Shown: positions 35,373 through 44,702, counted from the first letter of the stretch. The stretch is DNA of 64,000 nt from Lachnoclostridium sp. UBA1308 (GCA_002307215.1 DBTU01000047.1:138860-202859); one strand, 5' to 3'. The notes: generated from the sequence alone by a model not told the origin. Program-made: numbers and translations.

Positions 35373-36539
35373 TTATATTTTCTCTATTGTTTCCATCAAA
35401 TAATCTGCAAACTGAGCTCCGGTTGCTCCGGTATCTCTTCCTGTAGTTATCAGCTTACGCTCTGTTACGGTACAAATATCCAGTGCATGATAAAGCTTCT
35501 CGGACTCCTCTGTATAACCGATATGTGAAAGAAGCATTGCACCTGCACGTATCATACTGCATGGATCTGCATAAATATCTCTGCCTTCTTGTACCATACG
35601 GGGCGCAGAACCATGGATTGCTTCAAACATGGAATATTTCTTACCAATATTGGCGCTTCCTGCCGTTCCGACACCGCCCTGGAACTCAGCTGCTTCGTCT
35701 GTAATAATATCTCCATAGAGATTAGGAAGAACAACAACTTGAAAATCCTTCCTTCTCTTTTCATCAACAAGCTTAGCAGTCATGATATCGATATACCAAT
35801 CGTCTGCTGAGATTTCCGGATATTCCTTAGCCATTTCCCTGAAGATATCGAGGAATTTGCCATCCGTTGTCTTTATAATATTCGCCTTTGTTACAGCGGT
35901 TATTCTCTTCTTATTATTTGCTCTTGCAAATTCAAAAGCAGCCCTAATTATTCTCTCGGTTCCCTGTGACGTAGCTATTGTAAAATCTACTCCAAGGTCC
36001 TCTGTAACATGAATGCCCTTGCTACCAACGGCATATGCGCCTTCGGTATTCTCACGATAGAAAGTCCAATCAATACCTTGCTCAGGAATACGAACCGGCC
36101 TAACATTGGCAAACAAATCAAGTTCCTTTCTCATAGCTACATTGGCACTCTCAACATTCGGCCACGGATCACCTTTTCTGGGTGTTGTTGTGGGTCCTTT
36201 TAAAATAACATGACATTTCTTTAACTCCTCTAAAACTGCCGGAGGAATTGCTGCATTTTCAGCCGCTCTCCGCTCTATTGTTAAACCATCAATTACTCTA
36301 AATATTACTTTGCCTGATTTTAATTCATCTTTCAGAAGAAATTCCAATATTCTCTGAGCCTGATCTGTGATAGCCGGACCAATGCCGTCTCCACCGCATA
36401 CACCGATAATGATCTGATCCAAGGACTGATAAGAAACGAAATCTCCCTGTGCCTTCATATCTTCTACTCTTTTTAACTGGCTCTCCAATAATAGTCCGAA
36501 TTTCTCTTTTGCTGCTTCAATTTTCTCTGCAGTTGTCAT
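35373..36539 (-). CDS. Isocitrate/isopropylmalate-family dehydrogenase, probably isocitrate dehydrogenase
   Basis: A 388-residue decarboxylating dehydrogenase. The nucleotide loop IIIGVCGGDGIGPA, the substrate-binding arginines in NVRPVRIP, and YRENTEGAYAVGSKG are typical; NLYGDIITDEAAEFQGGVG and HGSAPRMV follow. The context with a citrate synthase-like gene argues for isocitrate dehydrogenase producing 2-oxoglutarate, rather than isopropylmalate dehydrogenase. Cofactor choice is not decided here. Aconitase is not in the window. A 33-base hairpin lies in the 184-base gap to the upstream gene. Confidence 0.85.
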   Translation of the reverse strand: MTTAEKIEAAKEKFGLLLESQLKRVEDMKAQGDFVSYQSLDQIIIGVCGGDGIGPAITDQAQRILEFLLKDELKSGKVIFRVIDGLTIERRAAENAAIPPAVLEELKKCHVILKGPTTTPRKGDPWPNVESANVAMRKELDLFANVRPVRIPEQGIDWTFYRENTEGAYAVGSKGIHVTEDLGVDFTIATSQGTERIIRAAFEFARANNKKRITAVTKANIIKTTDGKFLDIFREMAKEYPEISADDWYIDIMTAKLVDEKRRKDFQVVVLPNLYGDIITDEAAEFQGGVGTAGSANIGKKYSMFEAIHGSAPRMVQEGRDIYADPCSMIRAGAMLLSHIGYTEESEKLYHALDICTVTERKLITTGRDTGATGAQFADYLMETIEKI

Positions 36540-36624
36540 AATATACCGCGCCTTTCAATTTTGATGTACTGTCCAACAGGCAAGTCATATTCCTTGCCGG
36601 GCCGAAAGTCTTCTTACGGCTTAA

Positions 36625-36658
36625 AACAAGATGAATCAGCATGCTAATTCATCTTGTT
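36625..36658 (-). other. Hairpin between citrate synthase-like and isocitrate dehydrogenase genes
   Basis: AACAAGATGAAT pairs with ATTCATCTTGTT across a 10-base loop. On the minus strand TTTT follows. This could be a partial terminator, an RNase processing site or a stability element. Confidence 0.6.
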
Positions 36659-36722
36659 ATTTGAATTGTAAGATGTTTTGTTTTAAATGTCAAATTTATT
36701 ATTATTTTTAGGTGAAACCCTG

Positions 36723-38114
36723 TTATGTGATACTAATACCCAGTTCTTCTTCTGCGGCACGAATCTTTTTCGTTAATTCGTCATCTGTAATTACTGTCAT
36801 ACGGCCGGTTTCATATTCTTGATCAACCCACACTTTGACTTTTACAACAACCGGATTGGACTTGTCAACCGCCTTTTCGCCCTTCAGCTTGAAAAAGGTA
36901 TTAATCCAGTGTGCAATTCCGGCCAACCCTGAGGTATTGGACACTGCCACCAGAACCGGTCTGTTCAGAAACTTCTCTGTATCAAAAATATTATAGATTT
37001 CTTCATTTTTAAGTAAACCGTCTGCATGAATTCCAGCTCGGGTAACATTGAAGTTCTTACCCACAAACGGAGTTCTTGACGGGACGCGGTATCCGATTTC
37101 CTTCTCAAAGTATGCCGCCAACTCAGTAATAACCGTAGTATCCATACCATCTAAGGTTCCCTTTAACTGAGCATATTCAAATACCATTGCCTCAAGAGGT
37201 GTATTACCGGTTCTTTCACCAATACCAAAGATAGAACAGTTTACAGCTCCGGCGCCATACAGCCAAGCCGTAGTTGAATTGGTGACTGCTTTATAGAAAT
37301 CATTGTGTCCATGCCACTCCAACCATTTGGAAGGAACACCGGCATGCATCATAATACCATAAATAATTCCTTGAACCGATCTCGGGATAACCGCACCGGC
37401 AAAATTCACACCATAGCCCATGGTATCACAAGCTCTTATCTTAACCGGAATATTATATTCAGTGCTAAGCTTCATCAATTCATGACAGAAAGGAATTACA
37501 AATCCATGAATATCGGAACGGGTTATATCCTCCAGGTGGCATCTGGCAGCAATTCCTGTCTCAAGACACTCCCTTACTACACTTAAATAGTGATTCATGG
37601 CTTCTGTTCTGGTCATCTTCATCTTATAGAAGATATGATAATCAGAACAGCTCACTAAAATACCGGTTTCCTTCATACCGATCTCCTTAACGAGCTCAAA
37701 GTCCTTCTTACTTGCCCTAATCCAGGAAGTTACTTCCGGGAACTGATAGCCTCTCTCCATACACTTATATACCGCATCGCGATCCTTCTTACTATATAAG
37801 AAAAATTCGCTCTGCCTAATTATTCCCTTTGGACCTCCAAGGCGATGAAGATAGTCATACATTGTCACGATCTGCTCTGTTGTATATGGTGCTCTGGACT
37901 GCTGCCCGTCACGAAAAGTTGTATCAGTTATAAATATCTCATCCGGAAGATTATGAGGTACAATTCGGTCATTAAACGCTATTTTTGGGATTTCATGATA
38001 AGGAAACAAATTACGAAATGTATTTGGCTCCTCAACATCCACCAAGGGATAAATCGGCTCCTCAAGCTGAAGCAGATTGTTATGTGGGTTAATATAAACT
38101 TTACGTTGATCCAT
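36723..38114 (-). CDS. Re-citrate synthase-like enzyme (HMGL-like family)
   Basis: A 463-residue protein of the isopropylmalate/homocitrate synthase family. The metal and acetyl-CoA site is marked by FITDTTFRDGQQSRAPYT, the RCHLEDITRSD segment, and the WHGHNDF metal histidines. It lacks the LeuA regulatory domain. It lies directly upstream of an isocitrate dehydrogenase, the pattern of clostridial Re-citrate synthases (first characterised in C. kluyveri), which make citrate from oxaloacetate and acetyl-CoA. It could still be homocitrate or isopropylmalate synthase. ATG 38114 follows GGAGAG. Earlier frames start without a ribosome site. Confidence 0.78.
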   Translation of the reverse strand: MDQRKVYINPHNNLLQLEEPIYPLVDVEEPNTFRNLFPYHEIPKIAFNDRIVPHNLPDEIFITDTTFRDGQQSRAPYTTEQIVTMYDYLHRLGGPKGIIRQSEFFLYSKKDRDAVYKCMERGYQFPEVTSWIRASKKDFELVKEIGMKETGILVSCSDYHIFYKMKMTRTEAMNHYLSVVRECLETGIAARCHLEDITRSDIHGFVIPFCHELMKLSTEYNIPVKIRACDTMGYGVNFAGAVIPRSVQGIIYGIMMHAGVPSKWLEWHGHNDFYKAVTNSTTAWLYGAGAVNCSIFGIGERTGNTPLEAMVFEYAQLKGTLDGMDTTVITELAAYFEKEIGYRVPSRTPFVGKNFNVTRAGIHADGLLKNEEIYNIFDTEKFLNRPVLVAVSNTSGLAGIAHWINTFFKLKGEKAVDKSNPVVVKVKVWVDQEYETGRMTVITDDELTKKIRAAEEELGISIT

Positions 38115-38152
38115 TGATACACTCTCCAATCTAATATAAATATAAGCTTGTT

Positions 38153-38183
38153 TTATTGTATACAATAATACTTGTACTGTCAA
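38153..38183 (-). promoter_or_regulatory. Promoter of the citrate synthase-like operon with a FadR-type operator
   Basis: TTGACA (38178-38183) and TACAAT (38155-38160) are 17 bases apart. The perfect 16-base palindrome TTATTGTATACAATAA (38153-38168) covers the -10 box. Its core TTGTATACAA fits the T-N-G-T-N(3)-A-C-N-A pattern of FadR-subfamily GntR regulators, and such a regulator is encoded at the end of the same gene run. Confidence 0.75.
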
Positions 38184-38186
38184 TCA

Positions 38187-38390
38187 TTAATTATGTATTC
38201 TTCGACCATATAAAATCAGGCATAATGTCAAGCCAAATCCAAGGGATATCACTGCCGCAGATATGATATCAAAGTTCTGCTTTCCGAGTGAAAATGATGT
38301 TTCTATATCCCAATTCCATAATATAAATATGACCACCAAACAGATAAACACCAATTTACAGACAAAACCCGCTAGATTTATTTTATTCAT
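38187..38390 (-). CDS. Small two-helix membrane protein
   Basis: A 67-residue protein with hydrophobic segments at about 8-25 and 44-61 and positively charged ends. GGAGG lies upstream of the ATG. It is not similar to anything I recognise. It lies between DUF554 and the citrate synthase operon promoter, and is possibly transcribed with neither. Confidence 0.55.
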   Translation of the reverse strand: MNKINLAGFVCKLVFICLVVIFILWNWDIETSFSLGKQNFDIISAAVISLGFGLTLCLILYGRRIHN

Positions 38391-38553
38391 ATACTGCGAC
38401 CTCCGTAATTTACATAAATTACCATAATTATATCAATTAATGGAAGTCGGTCAATATAGTTTCTCTATTTGGTTATCAGTGTACTAAAATACTAATCGCA
38501 AAATGTAAGATAATATAAAACAATTTGATAAAATTCACTTTCAATCCACTATA

Positions 38554-39288
38554 TTACCTCATAAAGTGCTTAATTATTTCTACTACCACCGGAACTAATA
38601 CCGCCGGCAGTAGATTACCGCATTTTATTTTTTTACCGAAAATCATATTAATTCCGATACCGAAAATAATAACCGAACCGATACAGGATATATTTGAAAT
38701 TAATCTTTCACCCAGATAAGGCTCAACATACTTTGCCGATAGCGTAATCAGTCCCTGATACAGTCCTAAAGGAATCACTGAAAAAAATACACCGATGCCA
38801 AGTGTTGAGGCAATAAATACAGATACCGATCCGTCAATGATAGCTTTTGCATATAGTGTGGAAGCATCTCCGGATAACCCATCTTTTAATGCACCGATGA
38901 TAGCCATGGCTCCGACGCAGAATAACAAAGAACTGCTGACAAAGCCTTCGACAAAATTCTGCCCTGTATCACCCTTCACTCTCAGTACTTTCTTAATCCA
39001 TTCTCCCATATGCTCAAGTCTGGTTTCAATATCAATCAGTTCACCGAAAAATGCTCCGACTGCAAGAGATATCACCATCAAAATGATATTGGTAGTCTCA
39101 ATACCTTCTTGATTAATCTTAAGCAATCCCTGAAGTGCCCCACTAAGACCAATCAGCATTACAGCAAGTCCAAGAGCATGCATGATGGTGTCCCTGAACC
39201 TTTGCTTTAAAATCCCTTTTAACATTAATCCGACTGCCGATCCGATTATGATGGCTGCCATATTGGCAATTGTACCCATTCCGACCAT
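38554..39288 (-). CDS. DUF554 membrane protein
   Basis: A 244-residue protein with seven or so membrane segments, matching DUF554 (YdfK-like) in GTIANMAAIIIGSAVG near the start, and in GALKDGLSGDASTLYAKAIIDG in the centre. The function is not known. Some relatives are proposed transporters. ATG 39288 has AGGAGC upstream; ATG 39279 is an alternative. Confidence 0.8.
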   Translation of the reverse strand: MVGMGTIANMAAIIIGSAVGLMLKGILKQRFRDTIMHALGLAVMLIGLSGALQGLLKINQEGIETTNIILMVISLAVGAFFGELIDIETRLEHMGEWIKKVLRVKGDTGQNFVEGFVSSSLLFCVGAMAIIGALKDGLSGDASTLYAKAIIDGSVSVFIASTLGIGVFFSVIPLGLYQGLITLSAKYVEPYLGERLISNISCIGSVIIFGIGINMIFGKKIKCGNLLPAVLVPVVVEIIKHFMR

Positions 39289-39328
39289 GGTATCTGCTCC
39301 TGTCAATTATCATTATACCTGCAACCCT

Positions 39329-39901
39329 TTATACGAGCCCGGTTGTGGTCTCTACATCCCGTAATGCGTATATCGTTCTCAAAAGAAGGTCATCCAGTTC
39401 CCAGGAAAGCATTTGAGCGCCGCGTTCTATTACTTCTCTGGAACACCCCGCGGCAAACTTCGGTGTCTTATATTTTTTCTTTACTGAGCTTAATTCCATA
39501 TCAAGTGTACTCTTTGAGGGGCGCATGAGTGCTGCCGCACCGATTAAGCCAGTCAATTCATCTACTGCATAAAGCACCTTTTCCATTTCATGTTCCGGTA
39601 CGATATCAACTGTCAATGCATATCCGTGACTCGCCGTTGCATGATTGATTCGTTCATCAATGCCACGTTCTTGTAGTATCTTTTGACTCATGATACAGTG
39701 CTGATTCGGATATATTTCAAAATCCAGATCGTGCAACAAGCCTACAATTCCCCAGAATTCTTCTTCCTTGCCATAACCTAGTTCTCTTGCAAAATACCTC
39801 ATGACTCCTTCAACAACTCTGGCATGCTTTAGATGGAATTCATCCTTATTAAATTCACATAACAGCTCCCATGCTTCTACCCCTGTCGGTACTTTTCCCA
39901 T
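39329..39901 (-). CDS. HD-domain metal-dependent phosphohydrolase
   Basis: A 190-residue protein with the HD fold. HLKHARVVEGVMRYFA carries the first histidine, LLHDLDFE the HD pair, NHATASHG the next histidine and VDELTGLIGAAALM the closing aspartate. Related clostridial proteins are annotated as hydrolases of unknown substrate. ATG 39901, 9 bases after AAAGG, is preferred. The longer frame to 40000 lacks a ribosome site. It lies 121 bases downstream of tcdA. Confidence 0.82.
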   Translation of the reverse strand: MGKVPTGVEAWELLCEFNKDEFHLKHARVVEGVMRYFARELGYGKEEEFWGIVGLLHDLDFEIYPNQHCIMSQKILQERGIDERINHATASHGYALTVDIVPEHEMEKVLYAVDELTGLIGAAALMRPSKSTLDMELSSVKKKYKTPKFAAGCSREVIERGAQMLSWELDDLLLRTIYALRDVETTTGLV

Positions 39902-40021
39902 TGCATTCATCCTTTCTGAAATAATGTCATATCTGTTACTATGATTTTCAAAAACTGCATCACATAAATTCCCGGATTCATCGAATATTAGCTTATACAA
40001 ATAGTTCTTAGTGAGTCCGAT

Positions 40022-40780
40022 TCATTTGACTCCTGTTAGATCCTTGATTACTTCCCCTGCTAAGATTAAGCCTGCCACCGACGGAACAAATGCATTACTT
40101 CCGGGAATCTGACGCCTCTGCGTACATTTTCTCTCGGCTCCCGGTGGGCAAATACAATTGCTTTTACAGCTGATTGCCATATCCTCTAAGGGCTTTCTGG
40201 CCGGTTCCATTGAATATAATACCTTTAATTTCTTAACACCTCTGGCCTTCAATTCTCTCCTTATAACCCTCGCAAGCGGACAGATTGAGGTTTTATAGAT
40301 ATCGGTTATCTCAAAACGTGTAGGATCCAACTTATTGCCGGTGCCCATACAACTAATGATAGGTATATTCATCTCCTCGGCGCGGAGAATCATCTCTATT
40401 TTTGCTGAAACCGTATCAATCGCATCTACAATATAATCATATTCAGAGAAATCGAACTGATCTGCTGTATCTTTTAAGTAAAAGCATTGATGTGTCATAA
40501 CCTCGGCATCCGGATTAATATCAAGAACTCGTTCCTTCATTACATCAACTTTATATTTACCGACTGTTTTTCTTGTAGCGATAATCTGTCGATTGATATT
40601 TGTTAAGCATATCTTATCATCATCAATCAGATCAAGTCTACCCACTCCGCTCCTGGCCAGAGCCTCCACGGTATAGCCGCCGACACCTCCGATTCCAAAT
40701 ACGGCAACTCTTGCCTTCTTCAGAACCTCCATCGCTTCTTGCCCAAATATCAGCTGTGTTCTTGAAAATTGATTCAGCAT
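40022..40780 (-). CDS. tcdA: tRNA threonylcarbamoyladenosine dehydratase
   Basis: TcdA cyclises the threonylcarbamoyl group on A37 of tRNAs (ct6A). This 252-residue E1-like ATPase has the nucleotide motif VAVFGIGGVGGYTVEAL, the NINRQIIA arginine finger, and KSICPL-type cysteines in a YKTSICPLARVIR segment and the tail GSNAFVPSVAGLILA. It starts at ATG 40780, which shares its A with the stop codon TAA of the upstream gene (TAATG), so the two are coupled. Confidence 0.93.
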   Translation of the reverse strand: MLNQFSRTQLIFGQEAMEVLKKARVAVFGIGGVGGYTVEALARSGVGRLDLIDDDKICLTNINRQIIATRKTVGKYKVDVMKERVLDINPDAEVMTHQCFYLKDTADQFDFSEYDYIVDAIDTVSAKIEMILRAEEMNIPIISCMGTGNKLDPTRFEITDIYKTSICPLARVIRRELKARGVKKLKVLYSMEPARKPLEDMAISCKSNCICPPGAERKCTQRRQIPGSNAFVPSVAGLILAGEVIKDLTGVK

Positions 40781-41622
40781 TATCTTTCTCCTCTCTGATC
40801 AAAATCATCCAGAAATTGATAGGAGCTTTCTTTATCGTGGTAGCCGATAATCGTACTTAGGTTCACATCGTGGACACTACGAAAAATATTCATATCAATG
40901 CATGAATTCGTCTGACGAAATTTCTTAATCAGAGTTTTCATCTCCTGTCGTTTGGAGCCGCCCCCTCCATTGTCGCATAAGGTACAGTTTTCCGTCAGAC
41001 GGCAGGCACACTGGATAAACTGTAGATCATGATATTGCTTCCAGGACAAAATATCAGCTTCCTTCACCAGATACATCGGACGTATCAGCTGCATTCCCGG
41101 ATGATTCGTGCTATGTAACTTCGGCATCATAGTCTGAATCTGTCCGGCATATAACATACCCATCAATATTGTCTCTATAACATCATCAAAATGATGTCCC
41201 AGTGCAATCTTGTTACAGCCCCTAGCCTGTGCTTCTTTATAAAGATAACCTCTTCGCATTCGTGCACAAAGATAACAGGGTGATTCCTCCACGCCTGCCA
41301 CAATATCAAATATCTGTGTTTCAAAAATTGTAATCGGAATATCTAACAGCTTTGCATTATTCACAATCGTCTGCCGGTTAATCTCGTTATATCCGGGGTC
41401 CATCACCAAAAATTCCAGATCGAACGAAATCTTCCCATGTCTTTGTACCTCTTGCATAAGCTTCGCAAGCAGCATGGAATCTTTACCTCCCGAGATACAA
41501 ACTGCGATCTTATCACCCTCACTGATCAGCTGATAATCATTTACCCCATCTATAAATTTCTTCCATAAGGGTTTGCGAAATTTCTTTATTATACTTCTTT
41601 CTATTTCTTCATAGCGTTCCAT
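40780..41622 (-). CDS. TtcA-like tRNA thiolation ATPase
   Basis: A 280-residue PP-loop protein. SGGKDS at residues 44-49 binds ATP. C116-x-x-C119 (CYLC) and later cysteines (QCACRLTENCTLC) could ligate an iron-sulfur cluster as in TtcA, which makes 2-thiocytidine in tRNA. GHHFDDVIETILMGMLYAG is also typical. The cysteine desulfurase gene just upstream would give the sulfur. In Firmicutes the exact target can differ, so a broader TtcA-family label is safer. Confidence 0.85.
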   Translation of the reverse strand: MERYEEIERSIIKKFRKPLWKKFIDGVNDYQLISEGDKIAVCISGGKDSMLLAKLMQEVQRHGKISFDLEFLVMDPGYNEINRQTIVNNAKLLDIPITIFETQIFDIVAGVEESPCYLCARMRRGYLYKEAQARGCNKIALGHHFDDVIETILMGMLYAGQIQTMMPKLHSTNHPGMQLIRPMYLVKEADILSWKQYHDLQFIQCACRLTENCTLCDNGGGGSKRQEMKTLIKKFRQTNSCIDMNIFRSVHDVNLSTIIGYHDKESSYQFLDDFDQRGER

Positions 41623-41699
41623 CTAATTTACCACTTTCTATTTTATATAACCAGTAATCGACTGATTTACGCTTACTAATCGCTCTTCTCTTACATCCG

Positions 41700-42821
41700 T
41701 TACTGAACCAGTGTGCTATAACAGCGTGTAAATGCCTCCTGAAAGTAATTCAATTCTTCCTTCGTCGTAAGATGACTAAGGCTGATTCTCCACGAACACA
41801 TGGCATTCTTCTTATCACCCGTAACCGCATAAACCGGTCTTGAGGGTGATCCCGGAACAGAACAAGCTGATTTCACCGAAACACAGATTCCCTCCAGCTC
41901 CAGCGCTTCCTGAAATTTTCCACCCCTAACTCCTTGAACACTTAGATTGATAATATGAGGCACAGAACAGGCTGTGCTGTTAATTCTGACTTTATTAAAG
42001 CTTACTAAGAACTTACATAAATCTTCATTCATCCTCTTAACGGCATCGCATCTCTCGGGAAGATGCATAAGGGCAATTTCCAGTGCTTTATCCATCGCTG
42101 CAGCCAGGGCAAGCGCAGGTGTCCCACTTCGGTATATCGTGGTACTGGTACCTCCGTGAAACAAAGGCTCAAGAACAACCTTTCCCTTCTTTATTAATAT
42201 ACCGCAACCATTTAATCCATAAAACTTATGAGGAGTAAAGGTCATGCAGTCCACATACTGTAGCGGGACCTCTACTTTACCAATCGCTTGTGTAGCATCG
42301 GTATGAAAATAACAATCCGGATATTCCTTCAGTATTTTTCCTATCTCATCGATCGGCTGAATCACTCCAAGCTCGCTGTCTACGGCGCAGACGGTAACCA
42401 ATACCGTATCCTTTCGCAGCAGCTCCTTAAAATGGATCAAATCTACGACCCCGTCTTTTGTAATATCAACAAGATCAATCTCATACCCCTGTGTCTGAAG
42501 ATAAGTTAAGGCACCGCTAACGGACGGGTGCTCCAGACAGGTCGATATAATATGCTTCCCATTATTCCTGTACGCATTTACCAGACCTTTAATCGCCAGA
42601 TTGTTTGCCTCACTGGCTCCGGAAGTATAAATAAGCTCCGAAGGCTTTACCCCCGTAAGCTTCGCTATATGCTCTGTAATCCTGTCCATCTCAGCTTTCG
42701 CCTGTCTGCCCAAAGAATGAGTAGAATTCGGATTTGCCATATACCTGTTATTTATTTCAAAAAAGCAGCTCATTACCTCACTGTCCGTCGGAGTATTAGC
42801 TGCATAATCCAGATAGATCAT
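41700..42821 (-). CDS. Cysteine desulfurase, NifS/IscS-type
   Basis: This class V PLP enzyme of 373 residues takes sulfur from cysteine for thiolation and Fe-S assembly. YLDYAANTPT opens the protein, YTSGASEANNLAIKG and the CLEHPSV histidine hold PLP, and TPHKFYGLNGCG holds the PLP lysine. The catalytic cysteine is in SVKSACSVPGSPSRP. The start is ATG 42821, 6 bases after GAGGTG. The neighbours tcdA and TtcA-like suggest a role in tRNA sulfur modification. Confidence 0.9.
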   Translation of the reverse strand: MIYLDYAANTPTDSEVMSCFFEINNRYMANPNSTHSLGRQAKAEMDRITEHIAKLTGVKPSELIYTSGASEANNLAIKGLVNAYRNNGKHIISTCLEHPSVSGALTYLQTQGYEIDLVDITKDGVVDLIHFKELLRKDTVLVTVCAVDSELGVIQPIDEIGKILKEYPDCYFHTDATQAIGKVEVPLQYVDCMTFTPHKFYGLNGCGILIKKGKVVLEPLFHGGTSTTIYRSGTPALALAAAMDKALEIALMHLPERCDAVKRMNEDLCKFLVSFNKVRINSTACSVPHIINLSVQGVRGGKFQEALELEGICVSVKSACSVPGSPSRPVYAVTGDKKNAMCSWRISLSHLTTKEELNYFQEAFTRCYSTLVQ

Positions 42822-42954
42822 TTTGCACCTCATTACTGCCATTAATCATTTTGCTCCTCGTGAAATCATCATTTCCTAGGAGTCTGATATCTTTTATATG
42901 ATAATTCCTATTTCCTACTATGTCAATCAAATATGTACCTCACTGATCATCCGT

Positions 42955-42971
42955 CGTTACAATTCAGCCTT
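42955..42971. repeat. Solo end of the dispersed repeat, copy D
   Basis: CGTTACAATTCAGCCTT here is identical to the sequence at 63885-63901 and resembles the GTTACTATTCACAGCC end of the 5.7-kb element. No second end is seen nearby. Confidence 0.5.
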
Positions 42972-43007
42972 CAAAGAATGTGACAAGACATACCTTTCTA
43001 CTGATAA

Positions 43008-43055
43008 AAGCTGCCTTCACCGGAATGAATGTAACTATATCCGATGGGGCAGCTT
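43008..43055 (-). terminator. Rubredoxin terminator
   Basis: On the minus strand AAGCTGCC and GGCAGCTT form the stem around a long inner loop, followed by TTATC. It lies about 55 bases after the rubredoxin stop codon. Confidence 0.6.
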
Positions 43056-43108
43056 AATAGATATTTATTTTCTATAACATACAACCTATCAATTCAGAAA
43101 ATTATTTA

Positions 43109-43267
43109 CTACACTTCCTGGAAACTATCCTTACCAACACCACAAGTCGGACAAACCCAATCTTCCGGAATATCTTCCCACTTTGTTCCGGGAGCAATAC
43201 CGCCGTCAGGATCGCCAATTGCTTCATCATAGATGTAACCGCAAACTGTACATTCGTAATTCTTCAT
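43109..43267 (-). CDS. Rubredoxin
   Basis: A 52-residue electron carrier with a single iron held by four cysteines in YECTVCGYIYD and WVCPTCGVGKD. It probably takes part in oxygen and peroxide detoxification or in other redox chains of anaerobes. ATG 43267 follows GGAGG by 6 bases, and an earlier frame from 43321 has no ribosome site. Monocistronic. Confidence 0.95.
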   Translation of the reverse strand: MKNYECTVCGYIYDEAIGDPDGGIAPGTKWEDIPEDWVCPTCGVGKDSFQEV

Positions 43268-43392
43268 GTAAAAACCTCCATTATCAGTGTTTTCATGCTG
43301 TTGCAAGTATGAATATACCATATTTGCTTAATTTTCACAATATAAAAATACTAATGGGGATATTTATCTAATATTAGGATAACTATTTTCTT

Positions 43393-43776
43393 CTAGCCCT
43401 CCACATATTTATAATATGGTATATATCGATTCTCAGCGAAAGCTAAAATGACGTCCTCTCTTTCGACTGTGGAGTAAACCACAGATCCTACTTTTAACAA
43501 GGTTGCATCAAAATTTTTAAAATTCTTAGTAATTTTTGTTCTTTTTATTGTCCCTAATGTTTTATTACTATTAAACGTTAATTCTTTTATCCAGTCAATA
43601 TTACTTGCATTTACATACACTGCATCATTATATAGGATAAAGTCTATTGTATGATCTTTATTATATAAATTTGCAGGACTGGCATTATTAGCAGTAGATT
43701 TATTCATTTCCAATATAAGCATTACTAAAAAAGCGGAGCCAACAATGCATATAATAGCAACAAATAATTTCTTCAT
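43393..43776 (-). CDS. Small exported protein of unknown function
   Basis: A 127-residue protein with an N-terminal signal or anchor segment (residues 3-23, LFVAIICIVGSAFLVMLILEM). The rest is soluble, with beta-rich stretches (IDFILYNDAVYVNASNIDWIKEL). No motif is recognised. It is the last of three AT-rich genes for exported proteins (45269 to 43393), with a 185-base gap from the lipoprotein gene upstream. Confidence 0.6.
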   Translation of the reverse strand: MKKLFVAIICIVGSAFLVMLILEMNKSTANNASPANLYNKDHTIDFILYNDAVYVNASNIDWIKELTFNSNKTLGTIKRTKITKNFKNFDATLLKVGSVVYSTVEREDVILAFAENRYIPYYKYVEG

Positions 43777-43961
43777 GTTTCACCTCATTTTATTATTTCC
43801 CACAATGTCAAATCAACTATTCTATGTCGCATTTTACCATAGACAGAACCACTTCTCAATATTAATTAAGTTAACATATTCAATACGATAAATAAAATGC
43901 AAAACGTATTACTATTCTTCAAAAGGAGGCATTAAGCATACGATGTTATTATTGCTTGTTA

Positions 43962-44702
43962 TTATTTGTCTACTGCAATATCAAGCTCTTCTAAATATTC
44001 ATTGAATTTACCTTTTTCAATCATATTATCTTTTTCTACATTAGTAAATGTTCCAGATAATTCATCATTATATGCTTCATCCCATTCAGTAATATATGAA
44101 TCCTTTATAGCTATTTTCCCTTGCGAAGGATTCAATAAGGAAGCTGGAATTGATGCATCAATATCATTATAATCCATCAAGAAAAAATAGTATTCATCAT
44201 TAATGCTCATCTTTCCTTTTTTTTGTGCCGTATCATCATATGATAGAAGTTTTATTTGAATCGTTTCTCCGATTTTATATATTCCCTTAGTTGTATTTAA
44301 AACTTCAACAGAATACACATCGTATGTAACAGAATTTTTCAACATTTTATTCTTTTCACTGTTTAGTTCATCTTTAGTCATTTTCTTTTCTTTTATTTGT
44401 TTGATGCTTTCTACTGATTTCTTTAGCTTAATATCTTCGGAATCGTAATTGATATCTTCGCTAGTGTCCTTATTTAGTTCATATTCTCTGTTTTCGCTAT
44501 TAATAATAACACTTTCCAACACTTTTTCTTTTTCTATTTTAACAACCTTGCCCACTATTACAGAATCTGAAGCATCATATGCATCCTGTAGTGTTGGATA
44601 AAACGGATAATCAGCATGTCCTACCGGACGGGAAGAACAGCCTGTTAGTAGGAATGCTAGTATAATAATTATTGACATAATAGAAACCTTTATGTTTTTC
44701 AT
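43962..44702 (-). CDS. Lipoprotein of unknown function
   Basis: A 246-residue protein with a type II signal peptide; the lipobox is LLTGC with the lipidated C22. The mature part is highly charged, with lysine/glutamate-rich helical stretches at about 75-125 and a beta region later (IGETIQIKLLSYDD, YYFFLMDYNDI). GAGAGGGG precedes ATG 44702. It lies 39 bases downstream of the zinc protease gene and probably shares its transcript. Confidence 0.65.
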   Translation of the reverse strand: MKNIKVSIMSIIIILAFLLTGCSSRPVGHADYPFYPTLQDAYDASDSVIVGKVVKIEKEKVLESVIINSENREYELNKDTSEDINYDSEDIKLKKSVESIKQIKEKKMTKDELNSEKNKMLKNSVTYDVYSVEVLNTTKGIYKIGETIQIKLLSYDDTAQKKGKMSINDEYYFFLMDYNDIDASIPASLLNPSQGKIAIKDSYITEWDEAYNDELSGTFTNVEKDNMIEKGKFNEYLEELDIAVDK

